Shown here: piece after piece, positions 23,030-34,359 of the stretch | How the letters are laid out: each line of letters starts with the position of its first letter | How positions within the stretch are numbered: the first letter of the stretch is position 1 | Assembly (NCBI GenBank): GCA_035578155.1 | Contig: JAPWDM010000065.1 | Span: forward strand, 630,001-694,000 | Direction: 5' to 3' | Length of the DNA: 64,000 nt | Source of the DNA: Brachynemurus nebulosus | Taxonomy: Eukaryota > Arthropoda > Insecta > Neuroptera > Myrmeleontidae | Translations under genes and position numbers: made by a program | The notes under the pieces: model-generated | The model's database searches: none | What the model saw: the letters and a program-made list of their open reading frames with translations, nothing else | What the model was told of the DNA's origin: nothing

Positions 23030-23288
23030 TAGGGTCGTATAAGATGGCGCGGTCGGAAAGACTGCGCACTCCTGTTTTCTTGAAAGAGGTACGAAATTTG
23101 TCACTAACATTAATCGTGTTTTGAAGTGTTCGGGTATCGGTACATAATTGCTCACCAATCCCGATATTCTAGATAAGTTTAAAATTTTTAGTACGATTTG
23201 ATATTATTTTTCTCGAATTTGAATGTGTTACTACGGTTTATGTCGAAACAAGTTAAAAGTTATAAATTCTCCTGTGGCTAGTAAAGTT

Positions 23289-23408
23289 AGTCACGAACTA
23301 GCTTTGATCACTTTGATTCGTGTCAGTACGCGTGGATGGTTCCCACAGAGTCACGAACTAGCTTTGATCACTTTGATTCGTGTCAGTACGCGTGGATGGT
23401 TCCCACAG
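23289..23408 (+). repeat. Perfect 60-bp tandem duplication
   Basis: Units 23289-23348 and 23349-23408 are identical at every base (AGTCACGAACTAGC to GGTTCCCACAG). It lies inside the 23032-24467 element and must be recent or an assembly artefact. Confidence 0.95.
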
Positions 23409-23587
23409 GATGATTTTGTTAATAATAGGCATTCGTGTAAGATGGCGTAGTACCATGGTGTGTAAGACGGTGCACGCATTCTTACACGACAGTTTCTTTT
23501 ATTATGTTTTCTTTAACTTTTTTAAGGAATTCTATATAGTAAAGTTCTGTAAAACGTAATTTCGTGTAATCCAAGTTCCTACATCAA

Positions 23588-24130
23588 AAGTTTACAATTA
23601 CGAAAACTAACGATAACAAAAAGTAATTTTTTAAAATATTTTATTGCTAATAATGTCAGAGGGACTAATGGGCCTAAAATTAACCAATAATTATAATATA
23701 ACCAATTTATGAGAAATAATTCGATAACGATAATTTTCGATAACGAAAACTACTTTATAATAGTCGCAGTGTTTGGAATACCCACAATTTGCTTCGCTTA
23801 AGCCTTCAAAAATATCATTATTGTTTCGCTAGGACGCATCGTTTACGAGATATTTGTGATCAAAAGTTTACGACTACGAAAAGTAACGGAAATTAATATT
23901 TTTATAATTGTGTTATTACTGACCAAACCAATCGAACTAATGGAGCCAAAATTAACCAGTTATAACCAATTTATGATAAGTAATTTGATATCGATAATTT
24001 TCGACAACGAAAGGTTTTAACAGTCGCAATAAGTTTGGAATACCCATAATTTGTTTTACTTGAGCCTTCAAAAATTTCGTTATTTTTTTGCGCTACGACC
24101 CGCCGTTTACTTATGATCTTAGTTTAAAAT
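23588..24130 (+). repeat. Degenerate ~280-bp tandem duplication
   Basis: Two units (about 23588-23868 and 23869-24130) share, in order, AAAGTTTACRAYTACGAAAA, AACCAATTTATGA, CGATAATTTTCGA, TTTGGAATACCCA and AGCCTTCAAAAAT. They differ at many positions, so the duplication is old. It is inside the same element. Confidence 0.7.
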
Positions 24131-24469
24131 ATTTACAATCAAAGTTTAGCATAACAAAAAATAGGGAGAAGTGCTGACAAGAAATTTAGTTGTTACATGA
24201 GTGCCAGATTGTTTAAATGTGATTTGTGTTAAGTTTCAAGCTTTTTATAAGTATGCCATCTTACACGACCGGTCGTCTAAGAGTGCGCATTTTCCATTTT
24301 GTGGATTTTTTTAATAACTCGATTGGTATTGAGTTTGTAATAAAAATCCTTTACCACAACGTTAAATAATCATTAAGGTACTAGAATAAATACAATTTAC
24401 TTCTCTAAAATTTTCCGTTATTTTTTTATAGCCACCTAAATGTTAAGTGCGCCGTCTTACACGACCCTA

Positions 24470-24716
24470 CCCTACATAATATTAATTTTAACTGTTCCAA
24501 GTTATAATGCTTATTTTCAAAATTGCTCGCTCTAAAAATAAATCAGTAATTCCATAATACCGCTATAAATACTCTAAGTAAACATGTCACCAGGGGTGTG
24601 AGGGGGATAATTTTGTGTATTGCAAACAACAGATTAAAGTCGTCAATATCCGCAGTCGTTCTTCTTTCACGTTTTTTGTTTTACTGCCATAGCAGCCTTT
24701 GTTCAACACATAGTAC
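24470..24716. other. Short gap, nothing seen
   Basis: Spacer between two transposons; no feature recognised. Confidence 0.4.
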
Positions 24717-24719
24717 TAA

Positions 24720-25436
24720 CAAGGAAAGGTTTTGAACTGTCAATTCGCAATTTTGATGAAACTTGGTATATGTGTAGTACAAGCGAAAATAACAGACCCG
24801 TATTTTTTTTTATCTGCCACCGTCGCCATTTAAGGGGTGAAATCACCCCTCAAATTTAGGGTAAAATTTTAATTTTGCTTGATAACTTGGAAACGACGAC
24901 CGATAGAAAAAAACTTTAAATTGACAAAACACTTTATTTTTAGAGAGCTTTCTATTGATGTGTATAAATCCAGGGTCGGGCCTACTGGAGGGGGTGTTCA
25001 GATAAAATTGAGGGTTAATTTTGAAATAGGGTGAATATGTTTCAGTATATTAAAATTTGAATAGCATATATGAAAACTACATGAAAAATACTAGTTTACC
25101 TGTTTTTGCTCAAAGCTGTAATTTAAATTCTAAAATCTCAAAACTGGACAGCAAATTTGAGGTGCCAATCGTAATTTTACTGACAATCAGCAAAATAAAA
25201 ATATTTCTATAAAGTTTTCAGCAAGTGAATTGTCTTGTAATTAATAACTGGCTAAAATATATCAAATTATACTTGTTGATGTCTGACTAAAACTTTAAAT
25301 TTTATACAAGTAATATTAAAGTTTATTTTATTAAATTGTGCAAGAATATTATTGCATATAGTTATAGAAAAAATTAACTTTATAAAATACTTCTTTTTTG
25401 TCAAATAATAAGGATAAGGAAATTTGTTCTAGTTGG
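24720..25436 (+). repeat. Left long TIR of the Tc5-like element
   Basis: Pairs with 27627-28344 in inverse orientation with scattered mismatches and a few indels. It includes the palindromic block AAGGGGTGAAATCACCCCTC near 24833. The inner limit is near GGAAATTTGTTCTAGTT. Confidence 0.85.
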
Positions 25437-25578
25437 GCATAAAACTTTAAAGAAGTTTGAAATTTGAACTAAAAATATGACGAGAAAAATTATCTGCACA
25501 GGAAGTTTTTCAAAATTTTGATGACCATAAAATATATTCAGTTCTACCGGATTTTACGGTTTTTTCCCACAAAAAAAG

Positions 25579-25580
<2 letters not shown>

Positions 25581-25649
<69 letters not shown>
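25581..25649. repeat. (TA)n microsatellite
   Basis: About 34 units, inside the Tc5-like element between the left TIR and the transposase gene. Confidence 0.95.
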
Positions 25650-25651
<2 letters not shown>

Positions 25652-25906
25652 TTTTTATATTTGGAAATTTATCACATGATTAAAAAAAACGGACGTATGG
25701 TTATTATGCAACTTTATAAATAAATAATTTATATATATTTTTTCATTTTCAACAAGTTTGTGCGATTTTTTTGCGGTAGATAGGGATGGATAAAAAAATT
25801 CCTAGATTTAAACAAAAACTATATAAAAAGTCTGGAGCTGCATTTTGTGCTTTGATTAAATTTCAGTATTTGTGAATTTGTTATTGTGTTATAATTTTCT
25901 TTTTTT

Positions 25907-27540
25907 GTGATAATTATGTTCATTATGGTGAATATTAATTTAACTAATGTCATTCATATGTTAATGACAACATTTCAAATAACAAATTTCATCTCATACC
26001 CGATAACATACCTGGAGATTGAATTACATGATATGCTTAAGGACATAATTATTCAATCAACTGACGATACATCGTTTATTATTGAACATGATTTAATGTT
26101 AGCATTTAATTCTGAATTTAACCAAAATACCCTGGAACAGAATGAAAATTTCTTTCGTGATTATGATGAGGAATCGGATGAAAACATATCCAGAGAAGTT
26201 GATGAACCATCATGTTCATATGGAGAACAAGATTTTGTAGATTTCAAATATAAAGAAGAAGCTGTTAAATTCTGGAAAAGCGGTGCAAAAAAAGAATATC
26301 TTTTGAAACAGTACAAAAAAATTTCAGAAGAGTGAAACATTTGAAGCAGTTATATCGGTGGGAAAAGCAAGTTGAAGAAGGCGGAAGTAAGAGAGACAAA
26401 GTAATTTTCATTAATCAGTATGTTTTAAATAATTTTAAAGATGCAGTAGATAGAGGAGCGATAATTCATGACATGGATCTTCGACGATGGGCATTAGACG
26501 CCAGGAATACAATTTATTTTTTTGAATTTAAGGCGTCGAAATCATGGCTACTTACATTTAAGAAGCATTTTGGAATAGTATCACGAAAAATTACAAAATT
26601 CGTTACTAAATCAAGCCAAGAATCTTCCAATACAAGTGAAATATGTGAATCCTTTATTAAGGAAATGAAACCCAATCTTGAAATTTATAAATTACAAAAC
26701 GTTTTTAATTCCGATCAGAGTGGTTTCAATTTAGAATTACATTCAGGTCGAACATTAACGGAAAAGGGTGCTAAAAAAGTCGAAAAAGTTATTCAGTCGC
26801 TGTCAGCAACAACACACAGTTATACTATACAGCCAACAATTTCAGCCGAGGGTCAGTTACTTTCTCCCTTAGTTTTAGTTTTAAAAGAACGTACCGGGCA
26901 ACTGGGTCCTAGAGTTCAGCAGTTATTATTTAAAGCAAAGAATGTACATATTTCGACATCTAAATCAGGAAAGTTAACAACAGACCATTTTAAAGAGTGG
27001 TTTCAAAATATATATTTACCACAAACCGATAAAAAGTCTTTATTATTACTTGACTCGTGGAGTGGTCAGTGCCCAGCTGTCGTGAAAAATATCATTCCTG
27101 AAGATAAAGAAGTAAAAATATTAAGCATACCGCCAAAAACAACAGCGCTTTTACAACCATTAGATGTATATGGCTTCCGGTTTTGGAAGAATTTCGTTCG
27201 AACATTGTCTGACTTAATTATCATATCAGACAGTGATATTGACCTACATTCTAGGAATAATATCATAAAAATACAATCCCTAGCACATAATCAGTTTTCA
27301 TCACCCCGCTTTAGAGATACATTTAAATACGCCTGGTATAAGAGCGGATACATAGAACAAAGACCAGATTACTTCGTTAATCCCGTTGAATATATTTTTT
27401 TTAAAACCGATGTAGATACGCAACCGAAATGTCATATTTGTGGAGAACCAGCTGTTGTAAGATGTGGTTGGTGTCAAAAATTTTTTTGTTTAAAACATTT
27501 TTTTGAACAGTATCATTATTGTGAGGATCATAGGCTATAG
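25907..27540 (+). pseudogene. Tc5-like DDE transposase, one frameshift
   Basis: The first part (25907-26335) has an acidic N-terminal region and begins an HTH segment (YKEEAVKFWKSG). A 1-nt loss in the A run at 26306-26308 shifts the frame. The second part (26332-27540) carries KHLKQLYRWEKQ, a CENP-B-like HTH, and the DDE core. Asp 128 is in FNSDQSGFNLE, Asp 241 in LLLLDSWSG and Asp 278 in LLQPLDVYGFRFW, numbered from 26332; that is DD36D. The C-terminus is a small Cys/His module (CHICGEPAVVRCGWC and CEDH). All three catalytic acids are kept and there is no other stop, so only one change separates it from an open gene. The true start codon is uncertain. It would mobilise elements ending in CAAGG. 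Confidence 0.8.
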
Positions 27541-27626
27541 AATACTATATACGCCTTATTTTATTATTGTAAACTATTTTAAATTAAAGATATTAAAACT
27601 TTTATAATTTTTTTTTCATTCCATCC

Positions 27627-28344
27627 AAACTAGAACAAATTTCCTTATCCTTATTATTTGATAAAAAAGAAGTATTTTATAAAGTTAATTTTTTCTATAA
27701 CTATATGCAATAATATTCTTGCATAATTTAACAAAATCAAATTTTAATATTACTTGTATAAAATTTAAAGTTTTAGTCAGACATCAACAAGTATAATTTG
27801 ATATATTTTAGCCAGTTATTAATTACAAGACAATTCACTTGCTGAAAACCTTATAGAAATATTTTTATTTTGCTGATTGTCAGTAAAATTACGGTTGGCA
27901 CCTCAAATTAGCTGTCCAGTTTTGAGATTTTAGAATTTAAATTACAGCTTTTTGGCAAAAACAGGTAAACTAGTATTTTTCCTGTAGTTTTCATATATGC
28001 TATTCAAATTTTAATTTACTGAAACATATTCACCCTATTTCAAAATTTACCCTCAATTTTATCTGAACACCCCCTCCAGTAGGCCCGACCCTGGATTTAT
28101 ACACATCAATAGAAAGCTCTCTAAAAATAAAGTGTTTTGTCAATTTAAAGTTTTTTTCTATCTGTCGTCGTTTCCAAGTTATCAAGCAAAATTAAAATTT
28201 TACCCTAATTTTGAGGGGTGATTTCACCCCTTAAATGGCGACGGTGGCAGATAAAAAAAAATACGAGTCTGTTATTTTCGCTTGTACTACACATATACCA
28301 AGTTTCATCAAAATTGCGAATTGACAGTTCAAAACCTTTCCTTG
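27627..28344 (-). repeat. Right long TIR of the Tc5-like element
   Basis: Inverse partner of 24720-25436, with the matching palindromic block GAGGGGTGATTTCACCCCTT near 28213. It ends CCTTTCCTTG followed by TAA. Confidence 0.85.
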
Positions 28345-28585
28345 TAAGTGTCCACAAAACAAATAATCGTAAAACTTTCTTGTTTTTCAACAATAATAAT
28401 GCTATGCTGCGTACATAAGAAAAAAATATTAAAAAAGTGAATTTTGCTTATGCTAGTTTTGATATCCAACTTTAGATAAAGTTTTCTTGTGGAAGAGAGA
28501 AAATAGGTCAAACATGGGCATATCTTAGTATAAAGAGAGATTTATCATCTTTAAAATGGTTTTCGTTTCAACCTTTTAGAATGAG

Positions 28586-28709
28586 TGATTTATGAAATAT
28601 TTGTATTGGCGTAAAAGGCTGCAAAAATCACCGCGAATAAGAAAAAATGATTTATGAAATATTTGCATTGTCGTAAAAGGCTGCAAAAATCACCGCGAAT
28701 AGGAAAACA
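28586..28709 (+). repeat. 62-bp tandem duplication
   Basis: Two units starting TGATTTATGAAATATTTG at 28586 and 28648, each ending CAAAAATCACCGCGAATA. They differ at a few positions. Confidence 0.85.
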
Positions 28710-29393
28710 AAAATAGCCGCCACGCTGAAACGATGTAAGCTAATTTTTTTTAAAAGAATTATCCTAAATACCTCAGATACAATAAGAAACAACTGGGAGA
28801 ATATTAATTTTTTCTAAAATAGTCAAGCGACTAATATTTTTTTTTGAACCATTTGATATGTATTGACCCTAATTTAATACGATTAAACTATTCTGATATT
28901 AAAGTGTAAAAGATAATAACGAATAAAATATTGTTAAATGGTCTAATTTAACTATTCATAGATATAAAATGGTGTTATGGTGAAATGTGTTATTGGAACA
29001 AAACAGTAGTTACTAGCTTTTACTCTCCTTTTTTCACCTACAAATGTATTTCACCTAAAACAATTCATCTGTACACCTGTATAAAATCGAGCTATGTATA
29101 TATTATACCTATACACATATTATGTTCAAACACTCCCAACTCTTTAGTATTATATTTAATAAGAAATTTTCATTCCAGACCACACCGCTCATAATAAGAA
29201 GGAGATTATTATAAATAATTCCAACATTACAAATTCTATTACATACAAAACAGCGTTTTTGTTTCTTTTATTGCAACTACCAACTCGACTATGTTATTAC
29301 TTACTATATATTTTACTTAGCAATATGCAGACATTCATGTATTTAGGTCTTTACTTTTTTATGTTTACTATTAAAAGTCATTGCTGTAATAGT
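28710..29393. other. No gene seen
   Basis: AT-rich; the ORF at 28985-29194 has no recognisable motif. Confidence 0.4.
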
Positions 29394-29630
29394 ATACCCT
29401 ATTTCAAATACAACTGATCGTGAGTTAAAGTTTAAAAATTAAATAATTCTTTTATTCAAAAAAAATCAATCTTCTATTCATTTCTAAAAACAAACTGCAA
29501 TTTTAAAATTTACGTAAGTGCAACAATGAAAAAGATAAAGAAAAGAAAACGGAAATTATTTAAATTCATAAGTGATAAAGCATGGCTAAATTTAACTGAA
29601 ATGGACCATACTTAAAAATTGTTACAAATT
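29394..29630 (+). repeat. Dispersed repeat family R2, copy 1
   Basis: Aligns with 60318-60556 and partly with 47460-47568. Shared landmarks are a TTTCAAATACAA-type start, TAAATAATTCTT, CTAAAAACAAACTGCAA, AATGAAAAAGATAAAG and AAGAAAACGG. All three copies are on the same strand. Class unknown; the A-rich second half could be an exon-like or retroposed sequence. Confidence 0.7.
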
Positions 29631-30660
29631 GTATATCAGATAACAAACATTACTTAATCACATACAATGTAATAATACTGTACAAGTGCTAATGACTATT
29701 ATTGTCGATGCACTTTAAAAATAAATTTAAAAAAAAATTATATATGCATATATTGAGGTTTACATATTTTAGTTCCTAACATTTTAAAACAAAAATATTA
29801 TTTTGCGTTTTATACACATTTGGTGCCAATGCACACATAGGTTTTTTTAACGTGCGGCGTCGCAGCGTGCAAGCAGCAACACCGCAACATGTGATGCACA
29901 CATACGGTGAAATGATGTTCCAGTGTACGTTTTAAATTAAACGCCGATGTTCACCTGATTGAGAAAGTTATGCCGGTATCAGCTCTTATGACGATAATCA
30001 CACGTAAAGGTTCTTGGTTATTTAAAATATTAAAATAAATTTTTAATGGGTACCGTTTATTTATTTCTAAACCGTTACCACAATTTCCTAATATCAAAAT
30101 ATCCTTTCTACTTTATTGAAATTTAATTGAAAAATTGAATTTAGCGGAAATCGTTTCAGTCTCTGTAATCTGTACCAGAGCGACCTCATCGATTTTTAAG
30201 TTGATAAATTTAAAATCATTTTTACCGACTGCCCGCCAATTCATACATAAACTGACAGATTGTCAATAAACCACTTGTTTGAATTTAAATAATCAAAAAT
30301 AAACTTTTGTTTCTGTGAGTGATACTTATTTGAGATATTCGTGGTTCAGGTGATAATAAATTCGAGATTTTTAGTGGTAAATAATTAAAGTGTTTTAATT
30401 ATTAAAATCAACTTATATTGAGTTTATTGTTCCAATTACACCTCGAATTTATAACCCCACTGGTTTAATAAGTGTGAATAAAGGCAGTAAACGAATCAAC
30501 ATCACCTGGTTATCAACAATTAAAGAAAGTTCCTGACGTAAAATTTCACAAATAGTTTTATTTTCCGAAAAAAAACGTACGTAAAAATAATTTACAATAA
30601 AAAAGATAAATATTTAAATTTGTACACATGTGTTTTTTGATTTTAACAATGACTGCTAAT
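29631..30660. other. No gene seen; possible promoter or UTR region
   Basis: AT-rich with a short GC-richer patch near 29850-29890 (GTGCGGCGTCGCAGCGTGC). No ORF of note. It precedes the small signal-peptide-like ORF at 30669. Confidence 0.35.
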
Positions 30661-30668
30661 GTGCAACA

Positions 30669-30957
30669 ATGAGGCTGATATTCTTGAACGTACTTTGCTG
30701 CTCCTGGCTGCTCACACAAGTTTTTTGACTCCTAGTTGCACCGTCAAGTTTCGAAGAGAAAAGAGGCCGAACCGGTGAACATCACTTTTCAGCTACCTTT
30801 CTATGAAATTATTCGACTTTGTCCCACTTTCTCCACACATTACGTCATCGATGACATTGGTGTAAGTTTAACTAAACAGGCGATTAAATCAGGATTGTAT
30901 TTAATTATTACGTGTTATTTCAGGGGCGTATACAGAAGAAATGTGAGATTGAGATGA
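30669..30957 (+). other. Possible short exon(s) with a signal-peptide-like start
   Basis: The ATG at 30669 encodes MRLIFLNVLCCSWLLTQVF, a convincing hydrophobic signal-like stretch, and then stops at 30726. From 30736 another frame stays open (EPVNITFQLPFYEII) to a donor-like GGTGTAAGT near 30859. An acceptor-like TTATTTCAG lies at 30915-30923, giving a 60-70 nt intron of insect size. The two frames do not join without a change. The GGGGCGTATAC after the acceptor has an inverse partner near 30984, which suggests a repeat. I do not recognise the product; a host exon, a pseudogene or chance are all possible. Confidence 0.2.
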
Positions 30958-31400
30958 AGAAAATCATCACAACGGTTCTTGTGCCGGTATATACGCCCCC
31001 ATCCCAAAAAGAAAAAATTTCCGAGCAACAATAAAAAAAAAAAATTTTCCTTTTCAGGAGAAAAGTTTCGAAGAAACACTTTAACTGTATCCTGAATACA
31101 TGAAAACTCCCCAAAATACAATGCTAAGTAATTACAATTCATGTAAATATTGAATTAAACATGAGAAAATATGTACATATATAGAAAATTAAAGTATCGA
31201 TATGCATATGTATAACTTGCACTGCTATTTACCCCATGATTCGGATGTTTTCTCTTTTTCCAGAAATTCTTCCAGAATATAGATATCCGAACCTGTAACA
31301 AAACAAAACAACGGCAGAAAACAGAAAAATATTTACAAGCTTATTTTATATGTACAGATAAATATTTACAAGCTTGTATGTAATTAAACATTACATGAAA
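30958..31400. other. No gene seen; 3' flank of Gypsy 2
   Basis: AT-rich with an A/T run near 31030. It includes two nearby copies of AATATTTACAAGCTT (31331 and 31363). No LTR was recognised where the 3' LTR of the minus-strand Gypsy would be expected. Confidence 0.4.
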
Positions 31401-32689
31401 TTAAATCACATATGCCGTTTTTAATCGATCGATCGATACACTATCCAATCTGTTATTTATTTTAAGCTTAAAATATTTATCTCCCTTTTCAATTACTTCA
31501 AAGGGTCCCAAATAATTAGGAGCCAGTGAAGATTTAACTCCATCGTCCCTAATATATATATCGTCCCTAATATATACATCGTCCCTAATATATACAAATT
31601 TGGCAGACGATAGATTCGCATCTACAAAACTTTTATTTTTATAAAATTTCGTAAAAAACTATTTTTTATTTTGAATGCTATTTGATAAAGCATTCGCAAA
31701 ATCATATTGACTCAATTTATTATCATTTGAGTTACAATATGATATTAATTGGTACTGTAACCTTAATGGATTACCGTATAAAATTTGGGAAGGAGAAGTT
31801 TTTATATCTTCTCGTACTGAAGTTCTCAAGTGTAATATCATCCAAGGAAGAACTTCAAGCCAATTATTATCTTTGAAACAACACTTTATTGATTGTTTCA
31901 AAGTTTTATTAAATCTTTCTATCATTCCATTACTTTGTGGATGGTAACTAGTAGTTAAAATGTGTTTGATTAAAAATTTATTAATAAATTGTTTCCATTC
32001 GGAACTTAAAAATTGACTACCTCTGTCAGTTGTGATGGACTTCGGTACACCATAACAACTAATTCACGCATCGACATTTCGACAATAATTTTAATTATAG
32101 TTGAAGCGTAACTATCCTTTAAAGGAATAGCTTCAAGCCACCTTGAAAATCTATCAACGATTGATAGAATAAATTTGTAATCATTACAAATTGGCAGAGG
32201 TCCAATTACGTCCAGATGGATTGATGAAAATCTATCATCTGGTTCAATTATCGGTTTTAACTGTGCCACGTTGTGTCTAGTAATTTTGTTTTTCTGACAT
32301 TTGTCGCATGATTTAACAATATTATTGATCATTTTGGACATATCGGGCCAGAAAAATTCATTTTGTACCATTTTTCTGGTCTTTCTTAAAGGATGTCCAA
32401 AATCATGCACAACTTTAATTACATTTTCTCTGTCTACTTGTGGTACGTAAATAAGATATTTTTTATTTTTAACTAAACGCCACAATTTTAAACCACAATC
32501 TGGCACAACAACAAGCTCCATATTAAATTTTATATTTTTCAGAATTTGTTTTAGTTCCAGATCAATTTTTTGATGGTTGGAAATTTCAGCGTAATCGGGA
32601 CGACTGAAAACTCCATCCAATTTTATATTATTGATCCGTAAACAAAAATCTGCTGATACATTTTCAAACCATTGATGTATTTTATATCA
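31401..32689 (-). pseudogene. Integrase and C-terminus of Gypsy 2 pol
   Basis: The frame open from 32620 covers the HHCC-type finger region (CDKCQKNK) and the first catalytic Asp (IHLDVIGPLP). It breaks by frameshift near 32060. The second Asp (near TDRGSQF) and the Glu in MIERFNKTLK (31925) are present in other frames, so the triad survives in pieces. The C-terminus includes a GPF module (NYLGPFEVIE) and a perfect-looking 18-bp triplication that repeats VYIRDD. The terminal stop is at 31401. Confidence 0.75.
31542..31600 (-). repeat. 18-bp triplication inside pol
   Basis: Three tandem units of ATCGTCCCTAATATATAY on the plus strand, in frame with the integrase C-terminus. The unit keeps the reading frame. 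Confidence 0.85.
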
Positions 32690-33898
32690 TTTGTGAATTG
32701 TGTCACGATTCAATAAATTATTATTAGTCGAATTCAAAGCTGACCCTAAAGGCTTATGGTCGGTTTGAACAAAAAATTCTCTACTCTCAACAAATTGTTT
32801 AAATTTCTTAATGACAAAAACTATTGCCAATAATTCTCTGGAAAATGTACTGTATTTCATTTCAGCACTAGTTAACTTCCGTGAAGCGAAACCCAAAGGT
32901 TCCCAATGGCCACCAATTTTCTGTTGCAAAAGAGCCCCAGTTCCTGTATCTGACGCATCTGTACAGATACAGGTTTGAGCTTTCTTTAATGGATGAGCTA
33001 ATTGAACAACATGACATAATTTTTCCTTAATTAAATTAAATGCATCAAGTGCTGTCTGATCCAATACAACTTCTTTTTTAGAAGCTTTTACAGGAATGAC
33101 CAATTTATTTAATGGGATCAGAATTCTAGAACAATCTTTTATAAATCTGTTATAAAAATTAACCAATCCCAAAAAATTTCTTAATTGTTTTTGATCTTTA
33201 GGAACTGGGAAATCCTTAATTGCCTGAGTTTTAGCCTCAGACGGTTTGATTCCGTCTGAATTAATATTGTGTCCCAAAAACTCAAGTTCTGATACACCAA
33301 AGACACTTTTTTTAGGATTAATAACTATATCAGCTTCATTTAGCTTATTGAATACTGTTCGTAAATGAAGCAAGTGTTCTTTTTTATTGCTGCTGACAAT
33401 CAACAAATCATCAAGATATGAATACACAAAGTTGCAATTTTTTAGAACTTCAGACATGTAACGTGAAAAAGTTTGTACCGCTCCACATAATCCAAACGGC
33501 ATTCTTACAAATTCAAATAAACCAAAAGGCGTAATAATAGTTGTTTTCGAAATATCCTCTTTAGCTACTCTAATTTGATAATAAGCACGTTTCAAGTCTA
33601 TTTTTGAGAAAATCGTTTTATTATACAAGTTAATGTTAAAATCATGTATATAAGGAATTGGATATCTGTCCGGAATCGTAATCAAATTTAGTCTACGGTA
33701 GTCACCGCAAGCGCGATAAGTAACGTCAGATTTTTTAACCATTAACAAGGGTGAAGCCCATTCAGAAGAAGAAGGTCTACAAGTTCCTAAATCCATTAAT
33801 TTTTTAAAATGTGCGTTTGCAGCATCCTACTCCTCCGGATTAAGCCGGTGAGAGCGATAATGTAATGGACGACCTTTTGTAATAATTCTATGAACTGT
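32687..33898 (-). pseudogene. Reverse transcriptase and RNase H of Gypsy 2
   Basis: The long open part runs from 33796 to a TGA at 32687 and covers RT with YLDDLLIV (YLDD at 33408-33419) and most of RNase H (TDASDTGTGALLQQ and DHKPLGS). A stop near 33828 lies just upstream, in the segment leading to the SINE insertion site. The RNase H C-terminus and the linker to integrase are decayed or partly deleted around 32620-32690. RT core motifs look intact. Confidence 0.8.
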
Positions 33899-33911
33899 AT
33901 TATGTTTAGTT
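33899..33911. repeat. Target-site duplication, left copy
   Basis: ATTATGTTTAGTT, identical to 34347-34359, flanks the SINE/LINE insertion. Taking one copy out with the insert leaves the Gypsy pol frame continuous. Confidence 0.85.
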
Positions 33912-34346
33912 AAATAATAAATAAATAATAATGTGTTTAACGTCCGTTTTTAAGATTTTTCTATCTATAACAGACGCCACCCATATCATTATTTGTATTC
34001 TTTTATTTATACATTACATATTAATTACATTACATGATACATTTTATGATGTGGGTGGAGGACAAGGAGAGTGGGGCTGGGGGCTAGGATTTGGAAGGTG
34101 TACGTCTGCAGCCGTTTTTCTTAAGGAACTATGCCGATATTCATCTGGAGTTGTGAAGGGAAACTGCAGAAAAACCTTCACGAGCATAGCCGGCCGCTGG
34201 ACTTGAACCCTCGACCTACCAGTCGGCAAGCGCTAGGCGCACAAGCACGCTCGGCCACTCCGCTGGTGTTCTACAAGTAAATGAAAGCAAAATAACAGAC
34301 AAAACAGTTGTAAAATATCTTGGGGTCCAATTGGATACAAAACTTC
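33912..34346 (-). mobile_element. tRNA-derived SINE fused to an inverted LINE fragment
   Basis: On the minus strand from about 34265, a tRNA-like head (GCGGAGTGGCCGAGCG, Ser/Leu class) carries an A box at 34248-34258 and a B box GGTTCAAGTCC at 34199-34209. A body follows, then a 3' tail of TTATTATTTATTTATT type near 33912. Upstream of the head, 34268-34346 reads on the plus strand as VVKYLGVQLDTKL, a hallmark of Jockey/CR1-type LINE reverse transcriptases. The 13-bp duplication encloses both parts, so they arrived as one unit. This suggests template switching or twin priming. Confidence 0.75.
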
Positions 34347-34359
34347 ATTATGTTTAGTT

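Larger units (their letters stand above)
23032..24467. mobile_element. Non-autonomous TIR element with TA target site
   Basis: The left end GGGTCGTATAAGATGGCGC and the right end, inverted GGGTCGTGTAAGACGGCGC, differ at two positions. TA dinucleotides flank both (23030-23031 and 24468-24469). The motif GTGTAAGAYGG also recurs inside, near 23434 and 23461, with an inverse near 24255. There is no transposase. The interior holds two tandem duplications. Likely mobilised by a Tc1/mariner or pogo transposase. Confidence 0.65.
24720..28344 (+). mobile_element. Tc5-like DNA transposon with ~717-bp terminal inverted repeats
   Basis: The left end CAAGGAAAGGTTTTGAACTG and its inverse at the right are flanked by TAA (24717-24719 and 28345-28347). 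A 3-bp TNA target duplication, CAAGG-type ends and long TIRs are known features of Tc4/Tc5 elements in the pogo branch of IS630/Tc1/mariner. The inverted similarity runs for about 717 bp per side (24720-25436 and 27627-28344). A transposase gene lies between them. The arms are highly similar to each other, suggesting a fairly young insertion. Confidence 0.85.

Noticed and set aside
23289..23408. A CRISPR-like array
   Set aside because: Only two adjacent identical units without spacers, in a eukaryotic transposon.
34199..34265. A functional Ser/Leu tRNA gene
   Set aside because: The tRNA-like head continues into a SINE body and tail and is enclosed in a target duplication.
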